Shown in pieces: positions 49,760-62,745 of a stretch of 64,000 bases of DNA. A model generated the notes under the pieces. The model ran no database searches and had not been told where the DNA came from. It worked only from the letters and a program-made list of their open reading frames with translations. The DNA is from Desmodus rotundus (Eukaryota > Chordata > Mammalia > Chiroptera > Phyllostomidae). Made by a program: the position numbers and the translations under genes. The number at the start of each line of letters is the position of its first letter. Within the stretch, counting starts at the first letter, position 1. The stretch lies in the NCBI RefSeq assembly GCF_022682495.2, contig NC_071388.1, positions 82,337,073 through 82,401,072 of the forward strand, in the 5' to 3' direction.

Positions 49760-49965
49760 TGGGGGATGTGGCTCAGTTAGTTGGACCTTCGTTTTGTAAA
49801 CAGAAAGGTCACAGGTTCAATTCCCAGTCAGGGCACATGCTTAGGTTGTGGAGTCCATCCCTGGTTGAGGCACATGAGAGAGGCAACCAATTGATGTTTC
49901 TCTTTCACATCAATATTTCTTTCACTCTCTCTCTCCCTCCATTCTCCTCTCTCTAAAATCAATAA
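49760..49965 (+). mobile_element. Ves SINE, the only plus-strand copy
   Basis: Plus-strand order: the tRNA-like head with an A-box-like tggctcagttagttgg (49769-49784) and B-box-like ggttcaattcc (49814-49824), then cagtcagggcacatgc, ggcaaccaattgatg, a CT-rich part (ctctctctccctcc) and an A-rich end. The A and B boxes form the internal RNA polymerase III promoter typical of tRNA-derived SINEs. Confidence 0.9.
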
Positions 49966-49969
49966 GCAT

Positions 49970-52319
49970 ATTCTCAGATGAGGATTAAAAAAGTGTGGAA
50001 TGGAACGGAAAAAAGGATTTTTTTCCTATAAATATTTAGTGTGTCACTGAAGACAAAGTTTCAATAATTTCTTTGCTCACAATAACATACAATGATATTA
50101 TAGCTCGGCTGGTCCCTTTGTTCATGATTTTACCCAGGTAGGACAGATTTATGGCTGAGGGCCGACTATAGATTAAAGTCTGCCATGGTTAATCTGATAA
50201 GCGTTCCATAGAGCTGGCATAATCTCTTGCGTGCATATTATGTGCTTGTAAAGAGAAGCAATATTCTTCACCATGTATGTATTTGTACTGTCAAAGTCAT
50301 GACTACATTCAAAGGCCCAACTGAGAATATTTCTAAAGTGCAATAATGTGTAAAAGTTGCTTTAAAATCTTATATTTAGAAAGTACAGTTTAGATAAATC
50401 ATCCTTTTCATAGGATGCATACTGTTGAAAACAAATGGTAATTGACCAGCAAAAATCTGGGCATGACCAGACTCAGAAATGAAGCTAATAAATTCGCTTG
50501 CCAGCAGTGTTGCAGTTCTGACTACCAGATGATCATTTGGCACCTCAGAACATGGGAATGATTGACTCTACATGACCGGCATTTCACAGATCCTAGGCTG
50601 GTGCAGGTAGAGGTGGGTAATTACTTCAGCTACCCTGAGGGAAAAGAGGGAGCAGGTGTTAGGCTGCCAGCAAAGCTCTAGTTTGAAGTCATTTTAAATA
50701 AAAATGGAGCTAGTGGTAGGAGCCAAGAAATTTGGGTCAGTTGAGATTTTTGCCATCTCAATTTGGGGGATAATAATTGAGTTTTTGCTTCTCTGACCTG
50801 ATTCTTCCTAATGCCTTTCCCATATTGGTAACTTTAAAATTTTACGTTTCCCTAAGTTCTTTGTGTTTTTGTAGTCACTGAGTATAGAACTCTCACGCTA
50901 TTTCAGTAACAACTGACAGATTCATCTTTTGCGAGATTTATTGCATCAGCTTGCCTGACAGAAAAGCTGATCAAAAGGATAGATTTGTCTGCTTGTTTCA
51001 TGGAGGCCTTTATTCTCAGTTATAGCTATAGAACTGGAGAAGGAAAGGCGGAGTGGGTCAGTGACTACAAAGGGAACAAATCATTTAAAAAAAAGACCAA
51101 ATCAAAATAATAGAAAAAGAATCTAAACAGGAAAACGTGATTTCCTTCTTCTCTTGAAAGAAAACAAATTAGTAGAAAAGATTAATAGTCAAATATTAAA
51201 TGTGACCGATCCTGATTTATTACTCAAAATGACCTACTGCTTCTCAATATCTCATTAGCCTTCTTGTTATGCACATACTTACTGATATGCTTGCATATTG
51301 AACATTCTTGTAAAAATATATCATTTTTCAAGGACATTTCTTGCTGAGGCTTGTCTTCTTAAAGGTCAAATTCTGGTGTGGAAGGTGTTTGTTTATTTGT
51401 TCAATTTCTTCTTTAGCTGTTCTTAATGGGGAAAATGCTGCTGTGTTAAAAATATTGCCTTTTCCCGTTTTTGTAACTAGAGACTCTAACAACACAGCAA
51501 CATTAATATGAGCACATTTCCTTTTGTAAACTATTGTACTTATTTATTGTCAGGGGCTATGGCAGCATCTAGAACTGTTTGCCCTGTAGTAACTGGATGT
51601 GCTTTGCCAAGACCTTTTGTGTTTCAATAGATGTTAATTTTCTCACTTCAATGCAGGAGGTAGGTTTTTAATTCTTGCAACTACTTTATAACTGTTTCTT
51701 TTTGCATGCACTAGTTTGCCTCTTCAATGTGCCTTGGCTAGGGAAAAGAGATAAATGTCTTTGTAGAATTGTGTGCATCATTCTTTCTGAATATCTTATC
51801 TAAGAGTTAACTACAAAATCTTTTATCCATTATTTTATTGCTGACCGGGAATTTTGTTCCATTTTGGATTTAAGTCATATCCCAGATAGTCAATATTGGG
51901 GAATATCAAAACTTAAAAAAAATGAGATAATTTTAATTTTATGTTTTCACTGCATTTCTTTTTTATTTAAATATATTTTATTAGATATAATTCTGTACTT
52001 GAACTTTTTCTTATTCTCTGATTTAAAATTAATGTTTTATCTTTCACCTCCTAGAGGTCCAGTCTTCTATATTGACTACATGACATACTATTAATTTGTA
52101 TGTAAAATTATCCTGCTTGAGTAGTATAGTATATCCTTTAGCATTATTTTATGCATATACCAAATTATATTATAATTAAGTCTAATAGTTTATTTTTATT
52201 TATATAGCACACATTAAACAAAACTTAAATAGCTTAATTTATTTTTATACATAATTTACAAGTTCCAAAATTTAATTTATAACTTTCAATTTCTGTATAC
52301 ATTGTATACCAATGTACCA
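49970..52319. other. Unique sequence, part possibly conserved
   Basis: No gene or repeat recognised. 50090-50600 is repeat-free with balanced composition and short TF-like sites (tatggctgagggccgac; gctaataaattcgcttgcc). Confidence 0.4.
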
Positions 52320-52446
52320 ATATGAATCTTCTCTTATGTTGACAACTGTATACCAAATTTTATACAAAATTTGCCATACAACATTTTGTATGAAATTTGG
52401 TTACAAATTTTGGTATACATTTGCCAACATAAGAGAAGATTCATAT
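52320..52446. repeat. 127-bp foldback (long inverted repeat)
   Basis: The outer 22 bp (atatgaatcttctcttatgttg) occur as an exact inverted copy ending at 52446, followed inward by caa, tgtatacc and AT-rich pairs with few mismatches; the centre is near 52383. It can form a hairpin with arms of about 60 bp. TA lies at both edges. It could be a palindromic MITE or a hairpin RNA source; the AT-rich composition makes chance extension of the inner arm easy. Confidence 0.7.
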
Positions 52447-52888
52447 AATGAGACTAATAAAACTAATGAGGTGCCAGGAAGTTCAAATATATGAACTTTC
52501 CAATATTATATATTGTTAATATAGTGACATGTACATTTTCTGGGAATATACTTAAGAATTTAACAGAGAATGTTTTCAGAAATTTTGTTGTTTCATAATA
52601 ACTAAGTATTTGGGTGACCTAGACGTTAATTTTAAGTCTTGCCTCCGTTACTTATAGATCGTGTGATGTTGAGAACTTTAATTGGTTCTCTGAGGGTCCA
52701 TTTCTTCTTCCTGAAATGGTTTTAACATTGACAGCCATACCTATTGTGCTTTGCTTTATTGCACTTGGCACATATCCTGTTTTTTAGCGATTAAAAGGGT
52801 GGCAGTTCTTCATCAAACAAGTTGTTGGCCACTACTTTCCAATGGCATTTGCTCACTTCATATCTCTGTGCCAATTTTGCTAATTCCT

Positions 52889-53136
52889 CTTTAAAAAATT
52901 ATTTATGTGTTTTTAAAATTTTAATTATTAATCTGTAAAATTGTATGTATGTATGTATGTATGTATGTATTTTTGGAAGAGAGAGGACAAGGAAGAGAGA
53001 GAAACATCTATTTGCTTTTGCACTTATTTATGCATTCAATTGTTGATTCTTGTATGTGCCCTGACTGGGGATGGAACCCACAAACTTGGTGTATAGGAAC
53101 AACACTCTAACTAACTGAATTCCCCAGCCAGGGAAC
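52889..53136 (-). mobile_element. Ves SINE, short variant, with expanded GTAT tail
   Basis: Contains agagagaaacatctatttgc, tatttatgcattcaattg, gactggggatggaaccc and cccagccaggg. The target duplication attttgctaattcct (52874-52888) and attttggtaattcct (53137-53151) has one mismatch and lies within Tigger1 sequence. Confidence 0.9.
52943..52971. repeat. (GTAT)n microsatellite in a SINE tail
   Basis: Seven tandem GTAT units in the A/T-rich tail of the Ves SINE. Confidence 0.95.
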
Positions 53137-54286
53137 ATTTTGGTAATTCCTAAAATGTTTTAAACTGTGTTCATTATTGGTATGTTTGTCATGGTGATCT
53201 GTGATCAGTGATTTTTGATGTTACTTGTAATTATTTTGAGGTGCCCTGAACCAAGCCCATGTGACAGTGAACTTGATTGATAAATATGTGTTCTGACCGG
53301 CTGTTTCCCTGTCTCTCTTCCTGGCCTTGAGCCTCCCTATTTCCTGAGATACAGTGATATTAAAATTATCAGTGAAATCCTATAATAGCCACTAAATGTT
53401 CAAGTGAAAGGAAGTGTTGCATATCTCTCACTTTAAATCTAAAGCTAAAAATGATTAATTTTAGTGAGGAAAGCATGTTAAAAGCTAAGATAGGCCAAAA
53501 GCTAGGTCTCTTGTGCCAAACAGCCACACTGTGAACCCAAAGAAAATGTTCTTGAAGAAAATTGAAAGTGCTACTGCAGAGAACACATAAATGATCAGAA
53601 AGCAAAACAGCCTTAGTGCAGATATGGAGATAGTTCTAGTAGTCTGGATAGGAGATTCAACCAGCCACAGCATTCCCTTAAGCCAAATTCTGATCTAAAG
53701 CAAAGCCTATTTCTCTTTAGTTCTATGAATGCCCAGAGAGGTGAGCACGCTATGGAAGGAAAAGTTGGAGCTAGCAGATGGACGTTCATGAAACTTATGG
53801 AAAGAAGTCATCTTCATAACATAAAAGTACAAGGTGAAGCAGCAAGTGATGATATAGAAGTTGCAACACGTTATTCAGATGTATCTAAGATAATTAAAGG
53901 TGACTAAACAACAAATTGTCAATGTTGGTGAGACATCCTTATGTTGGAAGAAGATGCCATCGAGGAGAAGTCAATGTCTGGCTTCAAAGGGCAAGCTGAT
54001 GAATCTGTTGACTTTAAGTGGAAGCCCCTAAGAATCATATTGTCTTCTCTGCCTGTGCTCTGTAAATGGAATAGCAAAGCCTGGATGACAGCAGATCTCT
54101 TCAAATGCATCTCTTATTTAGAAAAAGGATTCATTTCAAAATGTTAATGCTCATTAACAATGCACCTGGTCACCCGAGAGCTCTGATGGATATGTACAAT
54201 GAACTTAATGTTGTTTTCCTGCCTGCTAACACAACATCCATTCTGCAGCCCATGGTCAAGGAGTAATTTTGATTTTAAAGTTTCCT

Positions 54287-54998
54287 TGTTACCGAACAGC
54301 AAGTGGGGTCCTGCTGCCCACTGCCACCCTCTAGGCAAAATTCCAGAGGCAAAGTTTTGATGATAAACAAAAGGAGTAGTTATTCAAAAGCTACACAATT
54401 TTGGAATAACAGGTTTCCTCATGCATTAGTCACTTAGTCCTATCAAGCCTATAATCTTAAACTCTTTAGTTACAGCTTTAATCACTTAAACCTACCAATT
54501 TAGGCTAAACTCTTTAATACCTGAGTTCTCCTATCATTTCCCCATGTTAGTTTTTAATTATCTTATTTCTATAGGATTAGTTTACAAATGAGAACAATAG
54601 AAGATACAAAAGCTACACAATTTTGGAAGAATGGCAGACTTCCACCTCCTAGCTAGTCCCCTCTAGAACACCCAAAGAAGAATAACCCTGCACCCTCTGC
54701 CAGGCCGGCCTGATCCTAGGCTCTGCCCTGAGTTCCTTCCCATCCAAAACACTGTCCACTGGGAAACGCAGGCAGCTGCAGCGTGATCATCCAGGTGTCC
54801 TCGAGAAAGAGCACAAGAGAGCCAGAGAGGCCTTTTATTTTAAATCTTGTGGCCCATAATTCCATGTACTCTGGAAATATTCAGCTTCTCAGCCACTCCC
54901 ATCCTAGACTGTTTACCATTGCTGTTTACCATAGGCAAAGTCCTCCTATGGTCACTCCCTTCTCCTCCCCAGTGATCTGGTCAGATCTCTCTGTGTCA
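54287..54998 (-). mobile_element. Solo LTR inside Tigger1
   Basis: Tigger1 sequence stops at gattttaaag and resumes at ttattatttaagaaatatat. The 712-bp insert begins TGTTACCGAACAG and ends CTCTGTGTCA (TG/CA ends). The left end resembles the LTR at 3968 (TGTTACAGAACAG), so I infer the same orientation (U5 to the left) and a related family. A 22-bp direct repeat (caaaagctacacaattttgg plus aa) occurs at 54385 and 54607. An AATAAA-like signal on the minus strand lies near 54836-54841. The flanking duplication is unclear. Confidence 0.55.
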
Positions 54999-55892
54999 TT
55001 ATTATTTAAGAAATATATTTTGTGAGGCTGTAGCTGCCACAGAGAGTGAGTCCTCTAATGAACCTGGGTAAATTGAAAACCTTCTGGAAAGAAATTCATC
55101 ATTCCAGATACCATTAAGAATATTTGTGATTTATGGGAAGAAATAGAAATAAAATAAAATAACAACATTAACAGGAGTTAGGAAGAAGTTTATTTCAACC
55201 CATCTGGTTGAGTTGAGGGTTAAAGACTTCGGTGGAGAAGTAACTGCAGAATTCCAAGTGGAGCCTGAAGATGTAACTGGAAGACTTCAATCTCATGATA
55301 CAATTTTAATGGATGAGGAGTTGCTTCTTCTGAACGAGCAAATAAAGAGTTTCTTGAGATGAACTCTATTCCTGGTGAAGATTCTGTGAAGACTGTTGAA
55401 ATGACAACAAAAGATTTAGAATATTACCTAAACTGGATAAAGCAGCAGCAGAATTTGAGAGGATTAACTCCAATTTTGGAAGAATTTCTGTAGGTTAAAT
55501 GTTATCAAACAGCATCATATGCTACAGAAAAATTGTTTGTAAAAGGAAGAGTCAATGGATGTGGCAAACTTTATTGTTGTTTTATTTGCTGCAGCCGCCC
55601 AGCCTTCAGTAGCCACTCCCTGATGAGTCAGCAGCCGAACACTGAAGAAACCTGCTAAAATATTTTGACTCCTCTGAGGCTCAGTTGATGGTTAGCATGT
55701 TTTAGCAATTAAATATTTATAAATTAAGGTATATACATTGTGTTATTTTACATAATGCTATTGCACAGTCAGTAATCTACAATATAGTGTAAACATAACT
55801 TTTATAAGCATTAGGAAACCAAAATACTTACACAACTCACTTTATTGCGCTGGCCTGGAACCAAACAGCTGTATCACAGAGGTCTGCTTGTA

Positions 55893-58846
55893 TTGTAGAG
55901 AGAGAGATGGGCACGAATACTTAGCCACATACTGAGTAAATGGTAGATAATTGATTAATTATATTCTTATTATTTGTCTGTTTTAGGTTTTCTCTATAAT
56001 TATTTAAACCCTGTTTATGTATTTTATTCTCAATGGATTTAGAAAAACAGCTTAATATTTCATACAATAACCCTTTAACGTATATTGATCAAACCTGAGA
56101 TATCCTGGTGACTCCTCTTCAGCCATGATTATCCTTCACTTTAAATTTTTTTATCATCAGTCTCTTTTCAGTATAGCCCTTAGGACATCCCAAGCAAAAT
56201 CAGGAGTACTTGTGGAATTCAGAGCCGCAGGGTACTTCTTAAGTATGTAATTTGGGGCTAGGCATAAGAACTTATGTGCTTCTGTGATCTCACATGTGAA
56301 TGATCATAACAAATCCCTACCTTTAAAGGTGAAGATTAAATAATATACATGAAAGCTCATAACACAAAGCCTCCCAAATGGGATGCATTCACACAATACC
56401 TTTCTTCTTGCCATTATGCATTTGGGGCTCTGGAGTAGGCACCACACAAAACAGCCACTAAGAATTCCCTGTGCTAATGAATCTCTAACTTCTCTAATTT
56501 GCTCAAAGACTTCTGACACAAGATTTTGCAAGTTCCCCTGCCCGCCTCACTGCAGTTTTTTAACCTAATGCTTTAAACTTGCTCGAGTCAGTGGCTTCCC
56601 TCCACACTTGTGATTTCTACTCCCCTCCTGATTAAGCTGTTTTTGGCCGTTTGGGTTAAACTATTTTTCTTGTTCAGTCCAGGATTATCCACACTCAATA
56701 CAGACTAACCGCTCACAACATTATTCAAGTGTGTCAGCTCCGTAGTGATGAGCATTTAAAACACATCTTTTCTTTTTCAAATTCACTGTCTACATTCCTG
56801 GAGTCAGTACTCAGCTAGTCCCTCTCAAATCGGCTGACCAGAATTCATTCACGCAATTCTGATGAAAATAATGACCAGTTTAGAAACTGTCACATAAGAA
56901 ATGGTGGTAAGAACTGAAAATAGCCCTTTCTACCCAAAGAAACCTCTGAAAGAGGACATAAATGCTCTTTGCAGGTGTCTGATAGGCTGCCAGGGTTTTC
57001 TCTTACTGATACCAGAAAAGGGATTAACTCACCTGAAGGAAAATGAAACGGTTATAGGTTTTAAAAAAAGCACAATGTGAATAAAATAGTAAAAATACAG
57101 GAAGGGACTCCTTGTTACTAAAAATATGAAGCAGAATAGGAACAACACTTCTTTCTACGTTCCCATCTCTATGACATGGGGGTAAGATTTGGAGAATGTA
57201 TAGAAACAATTCATGCTAAGAAGAGATTGTTAGGATAACTGGCGATTAAGCTGCATTCAGTGGCAACATTTTTTAATCCTAGTTGACTTTGTTGAGATGG
57301 GGCACAAAGAAAGAGACTTTTTCTGAGAAAATATCATATGGGCTCCATTTCTGACGTGGAGAGATTTAATAAACAGCAGTCGTATATAAACCTAATGCTG
57401 GACTACAGGAGGGAATGCATGAAACTCCTAAACAAAAGGAGGCAGTGATCGCAACCCTTGTCTTTAGACCACGTTAACGAAAATTCCAGAAGATCCTTCT
57501 GAGAAATTAAGAGTTTACTCAGATATGATTCACAAATCAGGGGACAGAGCTCTTGGCATGAGTGGAAAACACATTCCCAGGCGGGGAAACGGAGCAGGGC
57601 TTTTAAAGGAGCACTTCACAAGGAACTGATCGGCGAAGAGGTGGGCTGCTAGAGGAGACGTGATCACAAACATACACCATTCGGTTTTCGATTGGTGGGA
57701 GCAACTGGACCTTCAGTGTTTAGCTGACCCAGTGGTCGGCCAGTGGTGTTATGAGATATGAATAGTGAACAATATATGATTAATCCTAATTTTTGTCTAG
57801 GCTTGCAACACAAAGACACTGTGGTCAAACAGCTACAGTACAAGGAGTGTTATCTACCAATAGCACACAGACTATCGCTTATCCAACAGCACACACAGCA
57901 CAGAGGGGCTGCCTGTGCCGGAGGCACTGTGGGAACCCAAAGGAGCAGCCATGCCTTGTAAGCAGCTTTCGCGTCCAAACTGCCAAATAAACAAATGTGG
58001 GACTGCAAATTATGATATTAAAGTTCTTGTAAGTCCTCAGTTGGAATAATAAAGGCTCACCCTTAGAAGCAAATTTTATGTTCATTATGATTAAGTCTGT
58101 GTATATTTTACCAAATGAATGTTGATATTTAGTTATGACCTCCTACTGAGATTAATGGAGGAAATCAAGATATAACACTCAACAAGCTCCATCCTTAGAC
58201 ATAATTCCAGAAAATATTCCTTGTAGGAAAACTTACATATTTTATAAACTACTTGCTATTAATATTACTAACATGGGGTAGTCACAATCCACATCCATAC
58301 AATTATATGTAAATGATTTAATGATGGATATTTCTATGAAATATTTTTTGAAGTTTACACATTTCCCTAAACCTTATGTATGAAATCATAGGCATTATTA
58401 TTTTATAAGCTAGAAACATGATATCTCTTGGAAATCAAACTAGCACAGCTTTATAATGTAAAACATTCAACTCTGGAAGATGCCAGAATTTGGAAGTAGA
58501 CCTGGAAAGGATTTTAATGACGCTGCTTCTGAGAAGGCTTCAGATGAAAGGAAGAGCCTGGAGGAGATGGAGTGGGAGGGGTATTTTGAGTTATTCTGAT
58601 CAGCTTAAGGTCTGGTGATTTCACTTGCACAACACTGTTTAAGAAAATGTCAACCACCACACCTTTTGTTTTTAAAGGCTTAAGGGTATCATGGGTTATT
58701 AAAGAGGAGATTGTTCACACAAATTAGTCCCAATAAGGTATGGCTGTCAGCTCTGTTAGTGACAAATGGGCTATCTCAGGTTGATATTTTTGGGAGATCC
58801 TGGCAAGAGAAAGAGATACTTTGAATCAATCTATCATCTATCTGCC

Positions 58847-58893
<47 letters not shown>

Positions 58894-59976
58894 ATCAGTC
58901 AATCATCTATCTACCTAATCATCAATCCATCCAGCTAACAAGCTACCTATGTAGTATAGTGTTCTCCCGGGTGGAAAAAGATCTGTGGTCTTGCTTCCAT
59001 GAGAGTCTATGGTACTCACATGTGCCACTGGAAAAGCCACCTCTTACATCTCTGACTGTGGGAGGCCTAAGGGACTGACACCAAACTATGCTCGTGCTGA
59101 GATTATAATTCCCACAGGTTGCTGTCAGGTTGTAACTGAATGTAGCAGGGATTCCAATAAGGTGGACTGATTCTCATGAGAAGAAAGACAGTTTCTGATG
59201 ACGGACTTTGAGTGTGTGAGGTTCCATCTGAATATTCACAGATCTGAACAGTAGTCTAAGAAACTTTTTTCCTTCCATCTCTTTTTTACAAGAGTTAGGC
59301 CTGTGTTGCACACAGATGGCTCCTGGCTCCAATCCCAGTTTTTTCTTACATGCTTTTCACCTAATACATTGTTTGGTGCTCACTCCCGTTTGGGGGTATG
59401 TTTCTTAGAGAACTGGACTAACATATGCAATGGGTGATTATGTATGTATTCTTTTCTACAACACAGTACGTGTTTCTAGAAATATGAATAGGGAGATTAT
59501 TAACACAAAGTTTTCCATGAAATGCAATACAACTTTTCAAAGATCTATTACATTTTAAATATCAGACATTAAGCATAGATTTTTTAAGTCTAATTGATAA
59601 TCATTGCACAAATTGCCCAGGAGTGGAGAAAGATTATTAAGGAAACACTGTTAACCTCAGATAGGCCATTACCATTGTTAGCACTGTGAACAGTGGGAGT
59701 ATGCTTTCATTTGCTACAGTTTTTCTTTTCTCCATAAATGATTTCTCTTATAAAGCCTTGATTTTATGCACACACAAATGCTAAAGCAGGGCAGGAAAAA
59801 GCAGTCAATCATCAAATGCATAGATTTTGAGGTTAATTGCTTTTAAATATTTACTATAATTATTCTTCAGTTCCAGATGTCTAGTTTACCCTCTACATAC
59901 CCTGGACATTTTTGCAACATTTATAATAAATTACAAACTCCTTGGATTAATTTAGAGTTTAAAGAGTTTGTGAATT
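55893..59976. other. Mostly unique sequence
   Basis: No gene recognised in 4 kb. 57470-58070 (gcttttaaaggagcacttc; gccaaataaacaaatgtgg) could be an old retroviral LTR or internal fragment but I cannot assign it. A CTAT repeat lies at 58846-58893. Confidence 0.4.
58846..58893. repeat. (CTAT)n microsatellite
   Basis: About eleven tandem ATCT/CTAT units, with degenerate units on both sides. The frame through it encodes only Ile-Tyr-Leu-Ser repeats. Confidence 0.95.
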
Positions 59977-60190
59977 AATATTTTTAAAGATTTTATTTAT
60001 TTATTTTTAGAGAGCAGAGAAAGGGAAGAAGAAAGAGAGGGAGAGAAACATCAATGTGCGGTTGCCTCTTACACGTCCCCTCCTAGGGGCCTGGCCCAAA
60101 ACCCAGGCATGTGCCCTAACTGGGAATCGAACTGGCAACTCTTTGGTTCACAGCCCCATGCTCAATCCACTGAGCCACACCAGCCAGGGC
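59977..60190 (-). mobile_element. Ves SINE
   Basis: A typical copy ending gagccacaccagccagggc. tgaatt follows it at 60191 and precedes it at 59971, probably part of the target duplication. Confidence 0.93.
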
Positions 60191-62730
60191 TGAATTCATT
60201 TTATTATGAGTATTTTTTTCTAATAACTTTCAGTTTTTAAATCATCTGTTAAGAATTTACTGGCAAGACTATAAAATTTTGGATTGATATTATGTGAAAA
60301 TGAAAACATTATTTGGTTATCATAAATACATAGAGATAGAAATCTGAATTTCTATCTTGAAAAATTAATGTCTGATTCTTAGCATACTTTTTATGAGGGG
60401 TATAGTAATCTGTTAATTGCTGATCTTTGTATTTAGCATAGAGAAGCTCACTTAAAAAAACAGCATATCTGCTTGTTATATAAAGTATGACATTATGGTA
60501 ATGGTCAAAGAAATAAACTCAGGAGCTCTAATATGTCTCTACCCAGGCATTCCTAATTTCCTAGTTTCCTCCAATTTGTGCATATTTCTAATTCTACTGT
60601 ATTTTCCCTATTTCCCTAAAAGTAAAGATTAGATCCATCAAAAGAATTTTGAAATTTCTAAGGGAAAAATCAAAATTCTTAAATGCTTCTTCATAATTGA
60701 TTTATTTTTATACTTTGATTTTCTGGTGCTTATTAGAGGCATTGGTGGCTTTAGCCTTGGTGGAAGTACCATACCAAGCTCTGTCATTCAACTTCAAGAA
60801 TTATGCAAGATCTAGTAGAGCAAAGAGCAATAGGAATATACAAGGAGAATGCTCTGCAGTTTGAATGTCAAATGAGATTACAGTAAAAGAGCATAGAAAA
60901 GGACCTCATCAAATACATGGAAGTGAAAAAACAAGATGACAGCAAGAAAAGCAAAGTAGCCTGGAGCAAAGTGAACCGAGAGTAACAACAGGAATGAAGG
61001 TAAGAGAAGTACCGTCATTAGCGATCAGGTATGTAGGGCCTTTAAGGTCATAACATGGATTTTGGTTTTTCCTCCGTGATATAAAAAGTCATTGGGATAT
61101 TTATACTGGAAGAGAAATATCAGATTTATATATGAAGGAGAATAGTAAGGTTGCTATATCAAAGATAACCTTGAAGAAACCAGTTAGAAAGTGAAGAATG
61201 CTGGTGGTTTTGAGCAGGTTTGTTATGACAGTGGTCTATTAGAAATAACAAAATTCTGAACATATTAAAGGTAAAGTAGTTGGAATTTCTGACCGACAAG
61301 ATTGAGGTTAAGATTTAGAGAGGACTGGAACTTGGCACCAGTGCTTTGGCCTGAGCCACAAGAAAAACTATTCACTGAGACGGGCTAGATATGTAAAACC
61401 TCAGTGGATATATATGAAGTCCGGTACTTCTGTTGGACATCCAAAGGGGAAATGTTGAGTGAGCAGTGGGATACTTGGTTCTGGGATTAAGGACAGGATA
61501 ATCTGTGTAAAGACAAGAGGCTGGATGAATTCACACCAAGAGAAGAGGTTCGAGGGCTGAGGTCTGGGAAGATGCAACTTTTAGAGATCTGGAGAAATTA
61601 ACAAAAGAGACTAAGAAAAATTATCAGAAGTGTAGCAGGAAATTCAGTGATTTTTTTTTTGAAAGACAAAAGAGGAAAGTTTATTATAGACGGAATGATT
61701 ACCAAAGTCAAATGTTGCTACTAGGTCAAATAAGATAAGGACTGAGAGATAACTATTAGATTTGAATCATGAATGTTATTGGTGGACATATAATATCCTG
61801 TAAATCTTATCTTAGAAAGGGAACATTCACATTATTAAAATATCAATGTGTCTTGAATTGAGATTTCACAGGAAGATATGGGCTTACCCAATAGAAAAAT
61901 AAAAGGCAAAATCAAAACTTTTGACTTTTTGTGTAATACTCACAGACAATTAAAATATAATATACAGCAATATAAAGCAGTAAAATAGGAAAGGCGAATA
62001 TGTACACTTAACAATTTGCCTTATCTGAATATATAAATATTAAACAAAATTATACCTATGTAGAAAAAAAACCTCAGAATTTGGTAAAAACTAACACCTA
62101 GAAATACTGTTTTGTTTCCTTTCTTTCTTTCAGCTATTGTATTGTGATGTGGAGAACATTTTACTTACTACGCTGGGTAGTTCAAAGGCTTCCTGGAACC
62201 CTATTTGTTACTGAGTGACTATAGGTCGTCGTGAATGCCACTTGCTGACAATAAGCACATCAACATGCACCACTGAAGAGGATAATCTCATATTTAATTA
62301 GAGTGGGAGTTTTTCTGGAACTGTCTGCCAGCACTTCTGTGATGTTAAAAAGAATCTCAATTAAAAGAATCATTTAATAATGCTAGAAATATTTAAGGAA
62401 CATTAAATAATCTAAAACTTGGAGATATTCAGTAAATTTTCAGGACTGTCACACACACACACCCCAAATTAAATTCTAGTCTTCTGTTGGCCTCTTAAAA
62501 ACAGAAAAGCTTATTGTCCTTATTGTTTTCACCAGAGTGAAAGAAGTACTTAGCTTTATAATGCCATTCATTCTCTCACCTCCAAAGTCAAAGCTGCAGT
62601 CATGTATAGCTGATCTTTTTTTTTCCCCTAAATTACCTGGCTAATTGCATAACATTGTGCTTCACTTGGGCAAGAGAAAATGGGCTGGAGAGAAAAGAGA
62701 ATTACAAAAATTTCCCTAGCTTTTAAACGC
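60191..62730. other. Mostly unique sequence
   Basis: 60940-61640 (gtagggcctttaaggtcat; gttggacatccaaagggg) resembles a widespread ancient mammalian repeat that I cannot name. 62200-62410 is repeat-free with TTTAATTAGA and CAATTAAAAG cores. No gene recognised. Confidence 0.4.
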
Positions 62731-62745
62731 CTCAAAAGACTTTTT

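Larger units (their letters stand above)
52732..55890 (+). mobile_element. Tigger1 DNA transposon (pogo family), inactive
   Basis: Terminal inverted repeats resemble Tigger1 (left cagccatacctattgtgc, right ending gaggtctgcttg, then TA at 55891-55892). Coding remnants on the plus strand follow the Tigger transposase order: SLTLN and EMIN-like DNA-binding region near 53440, ERSHLHNIKVQGEAAS at 53800, [12 protein letters not shown] at 54070, NAPGHPRAL at 54160, NTTSILQP at 54230, and VEMTTKDLEYYL near 55400. Two catalytic acidic residues are changed: NVDE reads NVGE (codon 53927-53929) and LIDNAPGH reads LINNAPGH (codon 54156-54158). Stops and frameshifts abound. The copy is interrupted by a SINE and an LTR and is otherwise near full length. 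Confidence 0.92.

Noticed and set aside
49760..49965. Possible tRNA gene from A and B boxes
   Set aside because: The boxes belong to the tRNA-derived head of a Ves SINE; there is no tRNA cloverleaf end.
58821..59078. 85-codon frame starting in the CTAT repeat
   Set aside because: A product of microsatellite translation; the downstream part matches nothing.
60940..61640. Possible ancient repeat (gttggacatccaaagggg, gtagggcctttaaggtcat)
   Set aside because: Similarity to a common mammalian repeat is likely but the family and boundaries are uncertain.
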